From AC-51 sp036265325 (lineage in GTDB: Bacteria > Actinomycetota > UBA4738 > HRBIN12), in assembly GCA_036265325.1 (NCBI GenBank), contig DATAPH010000091.1, positions 20,797 through 84,796 of the forward strand: 64,000 nt of DNA, given 5' to 3'. Positions 1 to 7,428 of this stretch are shown in pieces; positions within the stretch are counted from its first letter, which is position 1, and each line of letters begins with the position of its first letter. The position numbers and the translations under genes were made by a program. A model generated the notes under the pieces. It saw nothing but the letters and a program-made list of their open reading frames with translations, had not been told where the DNA came from and did no database searches.

Positions 1-1270
1 ACGCCAGAACGTCGGCAAGTCGACACTGGTGAACCGACTGTTCGGCAAACGCGCGGCGATCGCACACGACGCGCCGGGCGTGACGCGCGACCGCATCGAG
101 CTCGAGGCGACCTGGAGAGGTCGGCGGTTCGGACTCGTCGATACCGCTGGGTACCTCCACCGAGCCACCGGACTCGAGGCGCTCGCTGCGGAGCAAGCCG
201 AACGCTCGATGAAGGCTGCAGATCTGATCGTCCTGGTGGTCGACGTGCATGCAGGCATCACCCAAGAGGACGGCGAACTCGCGCGTAGACTCCGGACGAG
301 TCCGACGTCCGTGCTGCTGGTGGCGAACAAGGCCGATTCGCCGGGCGACGACGCCGACATCGCAGACCTGTATCGCCTCGGGCTGGGGGAGCCGTTCCCC
401 GTCTCGGCGCTGCACGGTCAGGGGATCGGCGACCTGATGGACCGCATGCTCGACCTGCTGCCCGATGCGCCCGAGGCGGCTGAGACGCCCGACGAGCCTC
501 GGTTCGCGATCGTCGGACGGCCCAACGTCGGCAAGTCCACCATGTTCAACCGGCTCGTGGGCGAGAACCGAAGCGTCGTCTCGGAGGTCTCGGGCACGAC
601 GCGGGATAGCGTCGACTCCCTCGTCGCCTGGCCCGAACATGGCACCGTCCGGTTCATCGACACGGCGGGGATGCGCAAGGGAACGAAGGTGCGCGGGGTC
701 GAGTACTACAGCGTGCTGCGCGCCAGGCATGCGATCGAGGCCGCCCACGTCGCGGTGGTCGTGCTCGACGCATCCGACGGGTTCTCGGGGGAGGACAAGA
801 AGATCGCGAACCTCGTGATGGACGCCGGGCGCGCGCTCATCCTTGCCGCGAACAAATGGGATCTCGTCGAGGACAAGGATCGGTGGTTCAAACGCCTCGA
901 GGATGAGGTGCAGCTGTACGCGAGGGCGACGGTGTTACGAACGTCCGCGACGCGCGGACAAGGCGTCCACCGTCTGGGTCCGTTGCTGCTCGACCTCCAT
1001 GCGCGGTGGAGCTCGAGAGCGTCGACGTCGAGCGTCAACGACATCGTGCAGACCGCACAGCGAGAGCGCCCGACACCGAAGGGAACCGGCACGCTCCATT
1101 ACGCCACGCAGGTTGCAACCGCGCCGCCGTCCTTCGTGATCTTCGGCGGCGCTCGGCCGCCCGAGCCGACGTATCAGCGCTACATCGAGAACCGGCTCCG
1201 CCGCGATCTTCATCTGAACGGCGTGCCCATCCGCCTTCGGTTCCGCCCGCGCACGCGCGACCGCCGCTGA
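1..1270 (+). CDS. der: Ribosome-assembly GTPase Der (EngA), 5' truncated by window edge
   Basis: Tandem-GTPase that acts in 50S subunit maturation. The reading frame is open from base 2, which already encodes the first P-loop (RQNVGKST), so only the first few residues lie outside the window; a GTG at 29 is inside the P-loop and is not the start. The first G domain shows DTAGY and NKAD; the second begins near base 512 with GRPNVGKST, then DTAGM and NKWD. A C-terminal KH-like domain ends in PIRLRFRPR. Full domain order G1-G2-KH is as in the family. The usual Pro of the first P-loop (GRPNVGKS) is Gln here. It is followed by tRNA-Pro on the same strand. Confidence 0.95.
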   Translation, partial: RQNVGKSTLVNRLFGKRAAIAHDAPGVTRDRIELEATWRGRRFGLVDTAGYLHRATGLEALAAEQAERSMKAADLIVLVVDVHAGITQEDGELARRLRTSPTSVLLVANKADSPGDDADIADLYRLGLGEPFPVSALHGQGIGDLMDRMLDLLPDAPEAAETPDEPRFAIVGRPNVGKSTMFNRLVGENRSVVSEVSGTTRDSVDSLVAWPEHGTVRFIDTAGMRKGTKVRGVEYYSVLRARHAIEAAHVAVVVLDASDGFSGEDKKIANLVMDAGRALILAANKWDLVEDKDRWFKRLEDEVQLYARATVLRTSATRGQGVHRLGPLLLDLHARWSSRASTSSVNDIVQTAQRERPTPKGTGTLHYATQVATAPPSFVIFGGARPPEPTYQRYIENRLRRDLHLNGVPIRLRFRPRTRDRR

Positions 1271-1288
1271 CGCAGGGCACCTGTTGGC

Positions 1289-1294
1289 TATCCT
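1289..1294 (+). promoter_or_regulatory. -10 box for tRNA-Pro/pgsA
   Basis: TATCCT with a CTGACG-like -35 at 1267-1272 (16-base spacer, overlapping the der stop region). Predicted start near 1301, giving a short 5' leader before the tRNA. Inferred from sequence only. Confidence 0.4.
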
Positions 1295-1325
1295 GTCGGC
1301 GTCGGCCTGCCTTCCTGGGCCGCGA

Positions 1326-1400
1326 CGGGCCGTGGCGCAGCTTGGTTAGCGCGTCTGACTGGGGGTCAGAAGGTCGCCGGTTCGAATCCGGCCGGCCCGA
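1326..1400 (+). tRNA. tRNA-Pro(GGG)
   Basis: A full cloverleaf can be drawn by eye: acceptor stem 1326-1332 (CGGGCCG) with 1393-1399 (CGGCCCG), D arm 1335-1352, anticodon stem 1354-1358 with 1366-1370, loop with anticodon GGG at 1361-1363, and T stem 1376-1380/1388-1392 with TTCGAAT loop. The discriminator base is A (1400). The CCA end is not encoded. The start codon of the next gene lies only 3 bases after the 3' end. Confidence 0.95.
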
Positions 1401-1403
1401 CGG

Positions 1404-1994
1404 ATGGACACGAGCGAGGGGACCCCGGCCGCGGGCTCCGGCCGTCGGGTGCTGACCGTTCCCAACGCGATCTCGGCGCTCCGGATCGCCCTGATCCCGG
1501 TCTTCTTCACCTTGATCGTGCACGAGGACACGACGACCGCCGGGTTGATCATGTTCGGCTGCGTCGTCGCGACCGACTGGGTCGACGGGACGATCGCCCG
1601 GCGGACCGGGCAGGTCTCGGAGCTCGGGAAGGTGCTCGACCCCGTGGCGGACCGTCTCGCGATCGCGGCCGGGATCATCGCGCTCGCGATCCGCGGCGTG
1701 TTCCCGGTGTGGGCGGCCGTTGCGATCATCGCGCGGGACCTTGCCGTCCTCGGCGTCGGTGTGTTCCTGCTCGCACGCCGGCACGTCCGGATCGAGGTCC
1801 GATGGATCGGCAAGGTCGCGACCTTCTCCTTGATGGTGGCGGTGCCCGCGATCTCGTGGGGAGCGCTCGACCTGCCGCTCACGGCGGCCGCCACGGCCGT
1901 CGGCTGGGTGTGTTTCGCCGTCGGGATCGTCGAGTACTACATCGCCGCGGGGGTGTACTGGCGGGACGCGAAGCGTGCGCTTGCCTCGCCATGA
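1404..1994 (+). CDS. pgsA: CDP-alcohol phosphatidyltransferase (PgsA-like)
   Basis: Membrane enzyme that transfers a phosphatidyl group from CDP-diacylglycerol to an alcohol acceptor, probably glycerol-3-phosphate. The family signature D-x2-DG-x2-AR-x8-G-x3-D-x3-D is complete in DWVDGTIARR followed by G, D and D (residues about 52-78). Several hydrophobic segments flank it; 196 aa is normal for PgsA. ATG at 1404 is 3 bases behind tRNA-Pro and has no Shine-Dalgarno sequence, so the message is probably released by tRNA 3' processing. The position ahead of gcvH-garA-ftsR matches mycobacterial pgsA2. The acceptor alcohol cannot be read from the sequence, so PgsA versus a related synthase stays open. 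Confidence 0.88.
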   Translation: MDTSEGTPAAGSGRRVLTVPNAISALRIALIPVFFTLIVHEDTTTAGLIMFGCVVATDWVDGTIARRTGQVSELGKVLDPVADRLAIAAGIIALAIRGVFPVWAAVAIIARDLAVLGVGVFLLARRHVRIEVRWIGKVATFSLMVAVPAISWGALDLPLTAAATAVGWVCFAVGIVEYYIAAGVYWRDAKRALASP

Positions 1995-2060
1995 TCGCGC
2001 TCGACCGCTATCGTGCCGCGCGGCCACCACGCCGCACTGGCAGTCGGACGCTCAGCCATC

Positions 2061-2067
2061 GAGGAGG
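2061..2067 (+). promoter_or_regulatory. Ribosome binding site deciding the gcvH start
   Basis: GAGGAGG lies 5 bases before GTG at 2073. It settles the start against the longer in-frame option at 2013. Confidence 0.7.
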
Positions 2068-2072
2068 TACGG

Positions 2073-2456
2073 GTGAACATCCCGGACGATCTGAAGTACA
2101 CGAAGGAACACGAGTGGGTTCGGGTTGAGGGTTCGCTGGCTCGGGTCGGGATCACCGACTACGCGCAGGACGCGCTCGGCGACGTCGTCTATGTCGACCT
2201 TCCGTCGGTCGGCGCCGCCGTCGCGGCGAGCCAGCCGCTCGGCGAGGTCGAGTCGACGAAGTCCGTCTCCGATGTCTACAGCCCGCTCACCGGCACGATC
2301 GTTGAGCGGAACGCTGCGGTAGACGATCGCCCGGAACTCGTGAACGAACAGCCGTACGGCGATGGATGGCTCGTGGTGATCGAGCCGAGCGATGCTGGTG
2401 CGGTCGATGCGCTCCTGGACGCCGCCGCATACCGCGCGCTCGTGGACGAGGCCTGA
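2073..2456 (+). CDS. gcvH: Glycine cleavage system H protein
   Basis: Lipoyl carrier that shuttles the aminomethyl group between P, T and L proteins of glycine cleavage. The protein (127 aa) has the H-protein core with the lipoylation site GEVESTKSVSD, modified lysine K63, and the N-terminal KYTKEHEWV motif. Start GTG 2073 is chosen for its strong Shine-Dalgarno. The P-protein halves gcvPA/gcvPB are 5.4 kb downstream; gcvT and the lipoylation enzymes are not in the window. No glycine riboswitch fold was seen in the short upstream gap. Confidence 0.96.
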   Translation: MNIPDDLKYTKEHEWVRVEGSLARVGITDYAQDALGDVVYVDLPSVGAAVAASQPLGEVESTKSVSDVYSPLTGTIVERNAAVDDRPELVNEQPYGDGWLVVIEPSDAGAVDALLDAAAYRALVDEA

Positions 2457-2556
2457 TGATCGGTCCCCGCGCGGCAACCCTCAACGCTTCACTCCGCCGT
2501 CGATGCACGGTTGAGCGTCCGTCCGTCAAGAGGTTGAGGGTCGTCCCGACCGCCCG

Positions 2557-2585
2557 TTGACCCTCCTGGTGCCGTACGATAGCGT
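2557..2585 (+). promoter_or_regulatory. Sigma-70-type promoter for garA-ftsR-dac
   Basis: TTGACC (2557-2562), a 17-base spacer, then TAGCGT (2580-2585). Predicted start near 2592, giving a leader of about 70 bases that contains a hairpin. Confidence 0.55.
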
Positions 2586-2600
2586 CGCGCCGAGGCTCAG

Positions 2601-2628
2601 GGTCGAGGGTTTTGCCGAAGCCTCGACC
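2601..2628 (+). promoter_or_regulatory. 5' UTR hairpin ahead of the FHA gene
   Basis: Perfect 8-base arms GGTCGAGG (2601-2608) and CCTCGACC (2621-2628) with a 12-base loop, in the predicted leader. No U-run follows, so it is more likely a leader structure than a terminator. Function unknown. Confidence 0.45.
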
Positions 2629-2662
2629 GTCAGGGGACCCGTGGACATAGGAGCCGTGCAGG

Positions 2663-3121
2663 TTGTTCTGCAGCCGTTGTGGACATCCAAACCGCGATGA
2701 TGCGCGCTTCTGCGTGGAGTGTGGCCATCCACTTCACGAGGATGTCACCGTGAGCCTGGCGGCGATCGAACCCGAAGAGGAAGCGTCCGAGGAGTTCCCG
2801 TTCCCGAACGACACCCTCAACCCCGGGCAAGCTCTCCTGTTGGTGAAGCGTGGCCCGAACGCCGGGTCGACGTTCTTGCTCGAGGGTGACGAGACGACGG
2901 TTGGTCGAGACACGGACAGCGCGGTGTTCCTCGACGACGTGACCGTGTCCCGCAAGCACGCAGTGGTCGAGCGTCACGGCGACGAGTGGTTCGTCGTCGA
3001 CCGGGGGAGCCTGAACGGCACCTACGTCAACGGCGAGCAGGTCGACCGTACGAAGCTCGCCACCGGCGACGAGGTGCAGATCGGCAGGTTCAAGCTCACG
3101 TTCTTCGCGGCGGACCGATAG
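2663..3121 (+). CDS. garA: Zinc-ribbon plus FHA domain protein (GarA/OdhI-like)
   Basis: Phosphothreonine-binding FHA protein. In mycobacteria GarA is a Ser/Thr-kinase substrate that controls 2-oxoglutarate and glutamate metabolism. Residues about 3-20 form a zinc ribbon (CSRCG...CVECG); an acidic linker follows; the FHA domain (about residues 55-150) keeps the ligand-binding Arg, Ser-x-x-His and GSLNGTYVNG motif. TTG at 2663 is the only possible start because the frame has a stop at 2648; TAGGAG at 2648-2653 can serve as its binding site. The N-terminal zinc ribbon is absent from mycobacterial GarA, whose kinase target motif I do not clearly see here. Neighbours gcvH and ftsR support the assignment; the kinase link is inference. 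Confidence 0.82.
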   Translation: MFCSRCGHPNRDDARFCVECGHPLHEDVTVSLAAIEPEEEASEEFPFPNDTLNPGQALLLVKRGPNAGSTFLLEGDETTVGRDTDSAVFLDDVTVSRKHAVVERHGDEWFVVDRGSLNGTYVNGEQVDRTKLATGDEVQIGRFKLTFFAADR

Positions 3122-3134
3122 GAGCAGGAGAGGC

Positions 3135-3860
3135 ATGGCCGGCACGCGCAACTACCAGTCGATCGGTGAGGTCCTCGTCAACGTCAAGACGGAGTTCCCC
3201 GACATCACGATCTCGAAGATCCGGTTCCTCGAGTCCGAAGGGTTGATCACGCCGGAGCGCACGCCATCGGGCTACCGGAAGTTCTATCCCGAGGACGTCG
3301 AGCGGTTGAAGTCCATCCTGCGGCTGCAGCGCGACGAGTACCTCCCGTTGAAGGTCATCAAAGAGCGCCTGCTGAAGGCCGACTCGGGCGAGGACGAGGA
3401 TCAGCCGACCCTTGAGCAAGCCACGTCGGGGATGGACACCGACGGCGGCGGGGAAGACCTCGCCGAGGCGCCGACGGGATTGCAGATGTCGCTCGAGGAG
3501 ATGGCGGCCGCCACCGGCGTCGACCGCGAGCGGATCAAGGAGCTGGAACAGTTCGGCATCGTCTGCACGCATGGCCCCGAGGGCGGCCGCTACTACGACG
3601 GCGATGACTACGTGACCTTGTCGATCGTGAAGGACTTCCTCCGGTTCGGGATCGAGCCGCGGCACCTGACGATGTACAAACACTTCGCCGACCGTGAGTC
3701 CGCGTTCTTCGAGGCGCTGGTCGCGCCCACCCTTCGGCAGAAGAACCCTGACGCGCGCCGCGCGGCGACCCAGACGCTCGGCGAGCTCACCACCACGTCG
3801 CGGAAGTTCAAGCAAGCGCTGTTGCGCAATGCGCTTCGCGACAACCTCGGGGCCGGGTGA
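3135..3860 (+). CDS. ftsR: MerR-like regulator FtsR
   Basis: DNA-binding regulator of the MerR fold; the actinobacterial homologue FtsR activates the cell-division gene ftsZ. The N-terminal winged helix-turn-helix spans about residues 8-80 (KIRFLESEGLITPERT, GYRKFYPEDVERL). A second MerR-like domain spans about 117-200 (LEEMAAATGVDRERIKELEQ), the two-domain layout of FtsR (Rv1828 family). 241 aa. ATG at 3135 has GGAG/GAGAGG upstream. It sits 13 bases after the FHA gene, and its last codons overlap the next start by 4 bases. Confidence 0.88.
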   Translation: MAGTRNYQSIGEVLVNVKTEFPDITISKIRFLESEGLITPERTPSGYRKFYPEDVERLKSILRLQRDEYLPLKVIKERLLKADSGEDEDQPTLEQATSGMDTDGGGEDLAEAPTGLQMSLEEMAAATGVDRERIKELEQFGIVCTHGPEGGRYYDGDDYVTLSIVKDFLRFGIEPRHLTMYKHFADRESAFFEALVAPTLRQKNPDARRAATQTLGELTTTSRKFKQALLRNALRDNLGAG

Positions 3861-5119
3861 CGCCTCCGCGCCTCCGAGCTGCCGCGATCGCGTCGGCGAT
3901 CCTCGTCGTGGCCGTCGCCATCAACGCCGGCGCGGCCGGGCGCCAGGTGGCCGCGCCACCGCCGACCCCCGTCCCGCCGCACGGCAGTCCGTCGCCGTTC
4001 CCCACGAAGCTCGCGACGCCTGAAGACGCCACCGTGGCGCCGGACGTCGACGCGGGGGCAGCGTTGCTCGCCGACCCGGACACGGGGCAGATCTTGTTCG
4101 CCAAGGGTCCGCGCACCCGACGGCCGATCGCGTCGATCACCAAGCTGATGACGGCGGTGCTCGCGCGGAAGGATCTCCCGCTGCACGCGACGGTCACCGT
4201 CGATCCGGCCGCCACGTTCGATAAGAAGGCGTACGGCGCGACGTCGGTGCTCGGCCTGAGGCCGGGGGAGCGGATCTCGGTTGAGAACCTGTTGTACGGG
4301 CTGCTGCTCGGCAGCGCGAACGACGCCGCCGTCGCCCTCGCGATGGCGGCCGATGGATCAGAGGCGGCGTTCGTTCGGCATATGAACGCCGAAGCCGAGC
4401 GGCTCGATATGCGCACCACACACTTCGCGTCGGCCAGCGGGCTCGACGACGACGGGTACTCGACGCCGCGCGACCTGCTGCTGCTCACCCGCGCCATCAA
4501 CGCCGACCCCGTGCTTCGGACGATCACCGCGACGAAGTTCCGCTCGATCCCCGCGCCGAAGGGACCCGACCGCGTGATCCAGAACCGCAACGTCTTGTTG
4601 TGGCTCTATGCGGGCGCGATCGGAACGAAGACCGGCTCCACGGCCGGCGCGGGTCAATGCGTGGTGGCCACGGCCCGGCGCGACGGACGCGAGCTCGTCG
4701 CGATCGTGCTCCACGCGGCCGACGAACCGTTCTCAGATGCGGCGGCGTTGCTCAACTACGGCTTCGACGGGTGGCGTCCTGACACGCTGGTGCACGCCGG
4801 CGACGCAGCGGGCGACGCAACCATCCGCGGCGGCGTCGTCCCGGTGATCGCAGCCACCGGTCTCAGCGCACTCGTCCCCGTCGTCGACGACGGGCGCGCG
4901 CAACACGTCGTCGTCGATCCGGGGGCGGCGTATCCGCCGAGGGCGCACGAGCGAGTCGCGACGCTCGTCTTCGCCGCAGGTCCTACCGTGATCGGCTCCG
5001 TGCCGCTGGTCGTGTCGGACGTACCGCCGCCGCCAGCGGCGACCGGCCCATGGTGGGCACGCACGGCCGACGCCGTCGCCGGCGCGGTCGCTGACGGCGT
5101 CCGCGCGATCGCGGCCTGA
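3857..5119 (+). CDS. D-alanyl-D-alanine carboxypeptidase (peptidase S11)
   Basis: Secreted or membrane-tethered penicillin-binding protein that trims the terminal D-Ala of peptidoglycan stem peptides. All three active-site motifs are present: S93-I-T-K96, S153-A-N155 and K258-T-G260. Residues about 7-27 are a signal peptide or signal anchor, followed by a Pro-rich linker. The remaining ~130 residues end in a hydrophobic/Ala-rich tail. GTG at 3857 overlaps the ftsR stop (GTGA), so the two are co-translated. This pairs a cell-wall enzyme with a division regulator. 420 aa is usual for the family. Confidence 0.93.
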   Translation: MTPPRLRAAAIASAILVVAVAINAGAAGRQVAAPPPTPVPPHGSPSPFPTKLATPEDATVAPDVDAGAALLADPDTGQILFAKGPRTRRPIASITKLMTAVLARKDLPLHATVTVDPAATFDKKAYGATSVLGLRPGERISVENLLYGLLLGSANDAAVALAMAADGSEAAFVRHMNAEAERLDMRTTHFASASGLDDDGYSTPRDLLLLTRAINADPVLRTITATKFRSIPAPKGPDRVIQNRNVLLWLYAGAIGTKTGSTAGAGQCVVATARRDGRELVAIVLHAADEPFSDAAALLNYGFDGWRPDTLVHAGDAAGDATIRGGVVPVIAATGLSALVPVVDDGRAQHVVVDPGAAYPPRAHERVATLVFAAGPTVIGSVPLVVSDVPPPPAATGPWWARTADAVAGAVADGVRAIAA

Positions 5120-5156
5120 CCCCTCGCCGCGTGACCGCTCGCGCGAGGACCCCTGG

Positions 5157-5162
5157 TAGCCT
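5157..5162 (+). promoter_or_regulatory. -10 box, leaderless hpt transcript
   Basis: TAGCCT followed by 7 bases and ATG 5170; no Shine-Dalgarno. Same arrangement as at gcvPA, lrp, cysS, helY, dop, ttuB and uvrC in this window. Confidence 0.5.
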
Positions 5163-5169
5163 CCTGCCG

Positions 5170-5748
5170 ATGGCGGAGGTCGGACGCGTCCTGTACGGGC
5201 GCGAGGACGTTCGCCGCCGGGTGGCAGAGCTCGGCCGCACGATCACCGGGGACTATGTGGGGCGGGAGCCCGTGTTCGTCACGGTGCTGAAGGGCGGCGC
5301 GGTGTTCCTCGCGGATCTGATGCGCACCGTCGACCTGCCCGTCGAGATCTCGTTCATGGCGATCAGCCGCTACGGCGACGCCGAGGAGTCGCTCGGACGC
5401 GTCCAGATCCTGCTCGATGTGGAGCTTGACCTCGCCGGCCGCGACGTGCTCCTCGTCGAGGACATCGTCGACACCGGGCTGACCTCTCGATACCTCTTGT
5501 CTGTGCTCCGATCGCGCGGCGCGTCGACCGTCGAGCTATGCACCCTGTTGGACAAGACCGCCCGTCGGATCGTGCCCATCCACCCGCGGTACGCGGGGTT
5601 CGAGTGTCCGGATAGCTTCGTGGTGGGCTACGGCTTGGACTTCCAGGAGCGGTACCGCAACCTGCCGGACATCCTGCAGGTCGATGACCTGGCGGCGCTC
5701 CGCGCCGACCCCGACGCGCTGACGTCGTACGCACCACCCGCGGCCTGA
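5170..5748 (+). CDS. hpt: Hypoxanthine (guanine) phosphoribosyltransferase
   Basis: Purine salvage enzyme that joins hypoxanthine or guanine with PRPP to give IMP or GMP in the cytosol. The PRPP-binding loop VLLVEDIVDTGLT, the flexible loop region (MAISRYG) and the C-terminal base-binding FVVGYGLDFQERYRN are clear. ATG 5170 is chosen over GTG 5131 because a -10 hexamer ends 7 bases before it and the resulting 192 aa fits the family. It stands alone, 50 bases after the carboxypeptidase. Confidence 0.94.
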   Translation: MAEVGRVLYGREDVRRRVAELGRTITGDYVGREPVFVTVLKGGAVFLADLMRTVDLPVEISFMAISRYGDAEESLGRVQILLDVELDLAGRDVLLVEDIVDTGLTSRYLLSVLRSRGASTVELCTLLDKTARRIVPIHPRYAGFECPDSFVVGYGLDFQERYRNLPDILQVDDLAALRADPDALTSYAPPAA

Positions 5749-5808
5749 GCCGCCGACCCCCAAAGGTTGCCCGACCACAGGGCCGTGGTTACGCTGGCTC
5801 GCAGCGCG

Positions 5809-6282
5809 ATGATCGAGATGGAACTGACCGGCGTCCGGGTGGAACTGCCCACGAACCAGCCCATCGCCCTGCTTCGCGAGCGCGAGGGGGAGCGGTACCT
5901 CCCGATCTGGATCGGACCTGCCGAAGCCGCCTCGATCGCGATGGCCTTGCAAGGCGTCGCTACGCCCCGCCCGATGACCCACGATCTGATGAAGACGATG
6001 CTGGACGACCTCACGGTCCGGATCGTCCAGATCGTCGTCACCGAGCTCCGCGAGAGCACCTTCTACGCCGTGATCACGATGGAACGCAACGGTGACCGTC
6101 TGGAGATCTCGGCACGGCCCTCGGACGCGATGGCGCTCGCGGTGCGGATGGCGGTACCGATCTACGCCGCCGAGGAAGTGCTGGACGAGGCCGCGATCCT
6201 GATCCCCGGCGAAGAGGACGAAGAGGTCGAGAAGTTCCGGGAGTTCCTCGACAACATCAGTCCGGACGACTTCGCGTCCTGA
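5809..6282 (+). CDS. Bifunctional nuclease family protein (DUF151)
   Basis: Small conserved protein of the DUF151/bifunctional nuclease family, with RNase/DNase activity reported for plant members; the bacterial role is unclear. The DUF151 core is visible: LPIWIGPAEAASIAMAL, MTHDLMKTMLDDL, FYAVI and the signature ARPSDAMALAVRMAVPIY. The C-terminal tail is acidic. ATG 5809 gives 157 aa starting MIEMELTGV, which matches family N-termini; the longer TTG start at 5767 is less likely. The position between ftsR and a second merR gene mirrors Rv1829 between Rv1828 and Rv1830. Confidence 0.88.
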   Translation: MIEMELTGVRVELPTNQPIALLREREGERYLPIWIGPAEAASIAMALQGVATPRPMTHDLMKTMLDDLTVRIVQIVVTELRESTFYAVITMERNGDRLEISARPSDAMALAVRMAVPIYAAEEVLDEAAILIPGEEDEEVEKFREFLDNISPDDFAS

Positions 6283-6295
6283 CGCGCCCGCAGGC

Positions 6296-6754
6296 TCAGC
6301 CGTAGAAGAAGACCGTCACCCACAGCGCGCCGTTCACGCGCGTGGCGCCGATCGCGACGTGCTTGAAGCAGCTGTTGAGGATGTTGGCGCGGTGCTCGGG
6401 GCTCGCCATGAACGCCTTCTCCACGTCAGCGACGGTTCCCCCGCTCACCGCGATGTTCTCGCCCCAGCAGTGCCAGGGCATCCCCTTCAGGTAGGCGGCC
6501 GCCGGGTTGCTCGTGTGCTCGAGCTTGCCGGTGTTGGCCATCCATCGAGAGTGTTCGAGCGCGACCTTCGACATCACGCGGTTGATCCCGACGTCGAGTC
6601 GTGAGAACCGGCCGCGGCTGACGTTCGTCGCCCTGAACATCGAGTGCCGGTCGGTCCACCGGCCGGCGCCGGCGTGTGCCGGGGCGGCGACGAGGGCCGT
6701 CGTCATCGCGACGGCGACCGCCGTGGTCGCGATCAGGCGTCCGATCGTCCGCAT
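6296..6754 (-). CDS. Secreted CAP-domain (SCP/PR1) protein
   Basis: A signal peptide (about residues 1-28, ending APAHA) precedes a compact CAP domain. Recognisable elements are an N-terminal helix with SRWMANTGKLEHTS, the central GENIAV strand, SPEHRANIL and the closing strand WVTVFFYG. Bacterial CAP proteins are secreted and mostly of unknown function. 152 aa. It is the only minus-strand gene in its surroundings and has a paralogue at 10769-11218 that ends the same way. Two free Cys in the mature part (in WHCWG and NSC) could form a disulfide. Function not assigned beyond the fold. Confidence 0.85.
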   Translation of the reverse strand: MRTIGRLIATTAVAVAMTTALVAAPAHAGAGRWTDRHSMFRATNVSRGRFSRLDVGINRVMSKVALEHSRWMANTGKLEHTSNPAAAYLKGMPWHCWGENIAVSGGTVADVEKAFMASPEHRANILNSCFKHVAIGATRVNGALWVTVFFYG

Positions 6755-6891
6755 CTGCCCTTGCCCTCCGGTGCCGTAGGTCCGTGATGTAGTGCCGTGT
6801 GACTAGTGCAGGCATCGGCCGGTCGGGGGGCAGCCTTGAGGGCCCTTCTGGGAGGGGGTTCCGGCCGGTTCTCCATCGGCGCCGAGGCGCC

Positions 6892-6921
6892 TTGACGGGG
6901 GGTCGGCGCCCCCCGTACGCT
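6892..6921 (+). promoter_or_regulatory. Promoter of the second merR gene
   Basis: TTGACG (6892-6897), an 18-base spacer and TACGCT (6916-6921). The predicted start falls inside the palindrome at 6925-6944. Confidence 0.55.
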
Positions 6922-6924
6922 GCT

Positions 6925-6944
6925 GAATCACATCCTCGTGATTC
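6925..6944 (+). promoter_or_regulatory. Palindrome at merR transcription start, candidate operator
   Basis: GAATCAC (6925-6931), 6-base spacer, GTGATTC (6938-6944): a perfect inverted repeat just downstream of the -10 box and 25 bases before the merR ATG. The placement suggests autoregulation; binding is inferred. Confidence 0.5.
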
Positions 6945-6969
6945 CCTTCCCCGAACGGAGCGTGTCGTG

Positions 6970-7428
6970 ATGGCCGAGCAAGGGTTCGCCGCACCAGAGG
7001 TCTGCAAGATCGTGCAGATCACCTACCGCCAGCTGGACTACTGGGCCCGCACGGAGCTGGTGACGCCCTCGATCCGCGACGCCTCCGGCAGCGGCACCCA
7101 GCGCCTCTACTCGTTCCAGGATCTGGTCACGCTCAAGGTGATCAAGAACCTGCTCGACACCGGCGTCTCGCTCCAACGGGTGCGCAACGCCGTGGAACAC
7201 CTGCGCGACATGGACCGTCCGCTCACCGGGGTGACGCTGATGTCCGACGGGCGCGGGGTCTATGAGGCGCATTCCCCCGAGGCGGTGGTCGACCTCCTGC
7301 AGAGCGGCCAGGGCGTCTTCGCGATCGCGATCGACCGGGTCTGGAGCGACGTGGAGAAGGCGGTTCCGAAGTCGAAGACGACCGCCAAGGCCGCGACCGG
7401 CCGCCGCCGAGCAGCTGGGGGCGCATGA
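6970..7428 (+). CDS. MerR-family regulator (Rv1830/ResR-McdR-like)
   Basis: A helix-turn-helix of MerR type occupies about residues 6-75 (YRQLDYWARTELVTPSIRDA, RLYSFQDLVTLKVIKNLLDTGVSLQRVR). The C-terminal half is a small effector or dimer domain typical of the mycobacterial Rv1830 family, which affects growth and division. ATG 6970 gives 152 aa; the much longer upstream frame overlaps the promoter and palindrome and is rejected. The stop overlaps the next gene by ATGA, so the two are one unit. Synteny (ftsR, DUF151, merR, gcvP) supports the orthology. Confidence 0.85.
   Translation: MAEQGFAAPEVCKIVQITYRQLDYWARTELVTPSIRDASGSGTQRLYSFQDLVTLKVIKNLLDTGVSLQRVRNAVEHLRDMDRPLTGVTLMSDGRGVYEAHSPEAVVDLLQSGQGVFAIAIDRVWSDVEKAVPKSKTTAKAATGRRRAAGGA

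Noticed and set aside
1995..2072. Glycine riboswitch before gcvH
   Set aside because: The gap is too short and shows no tandem aptamer fold; the gcvPA transcript is leaderless, leaving no room there either.
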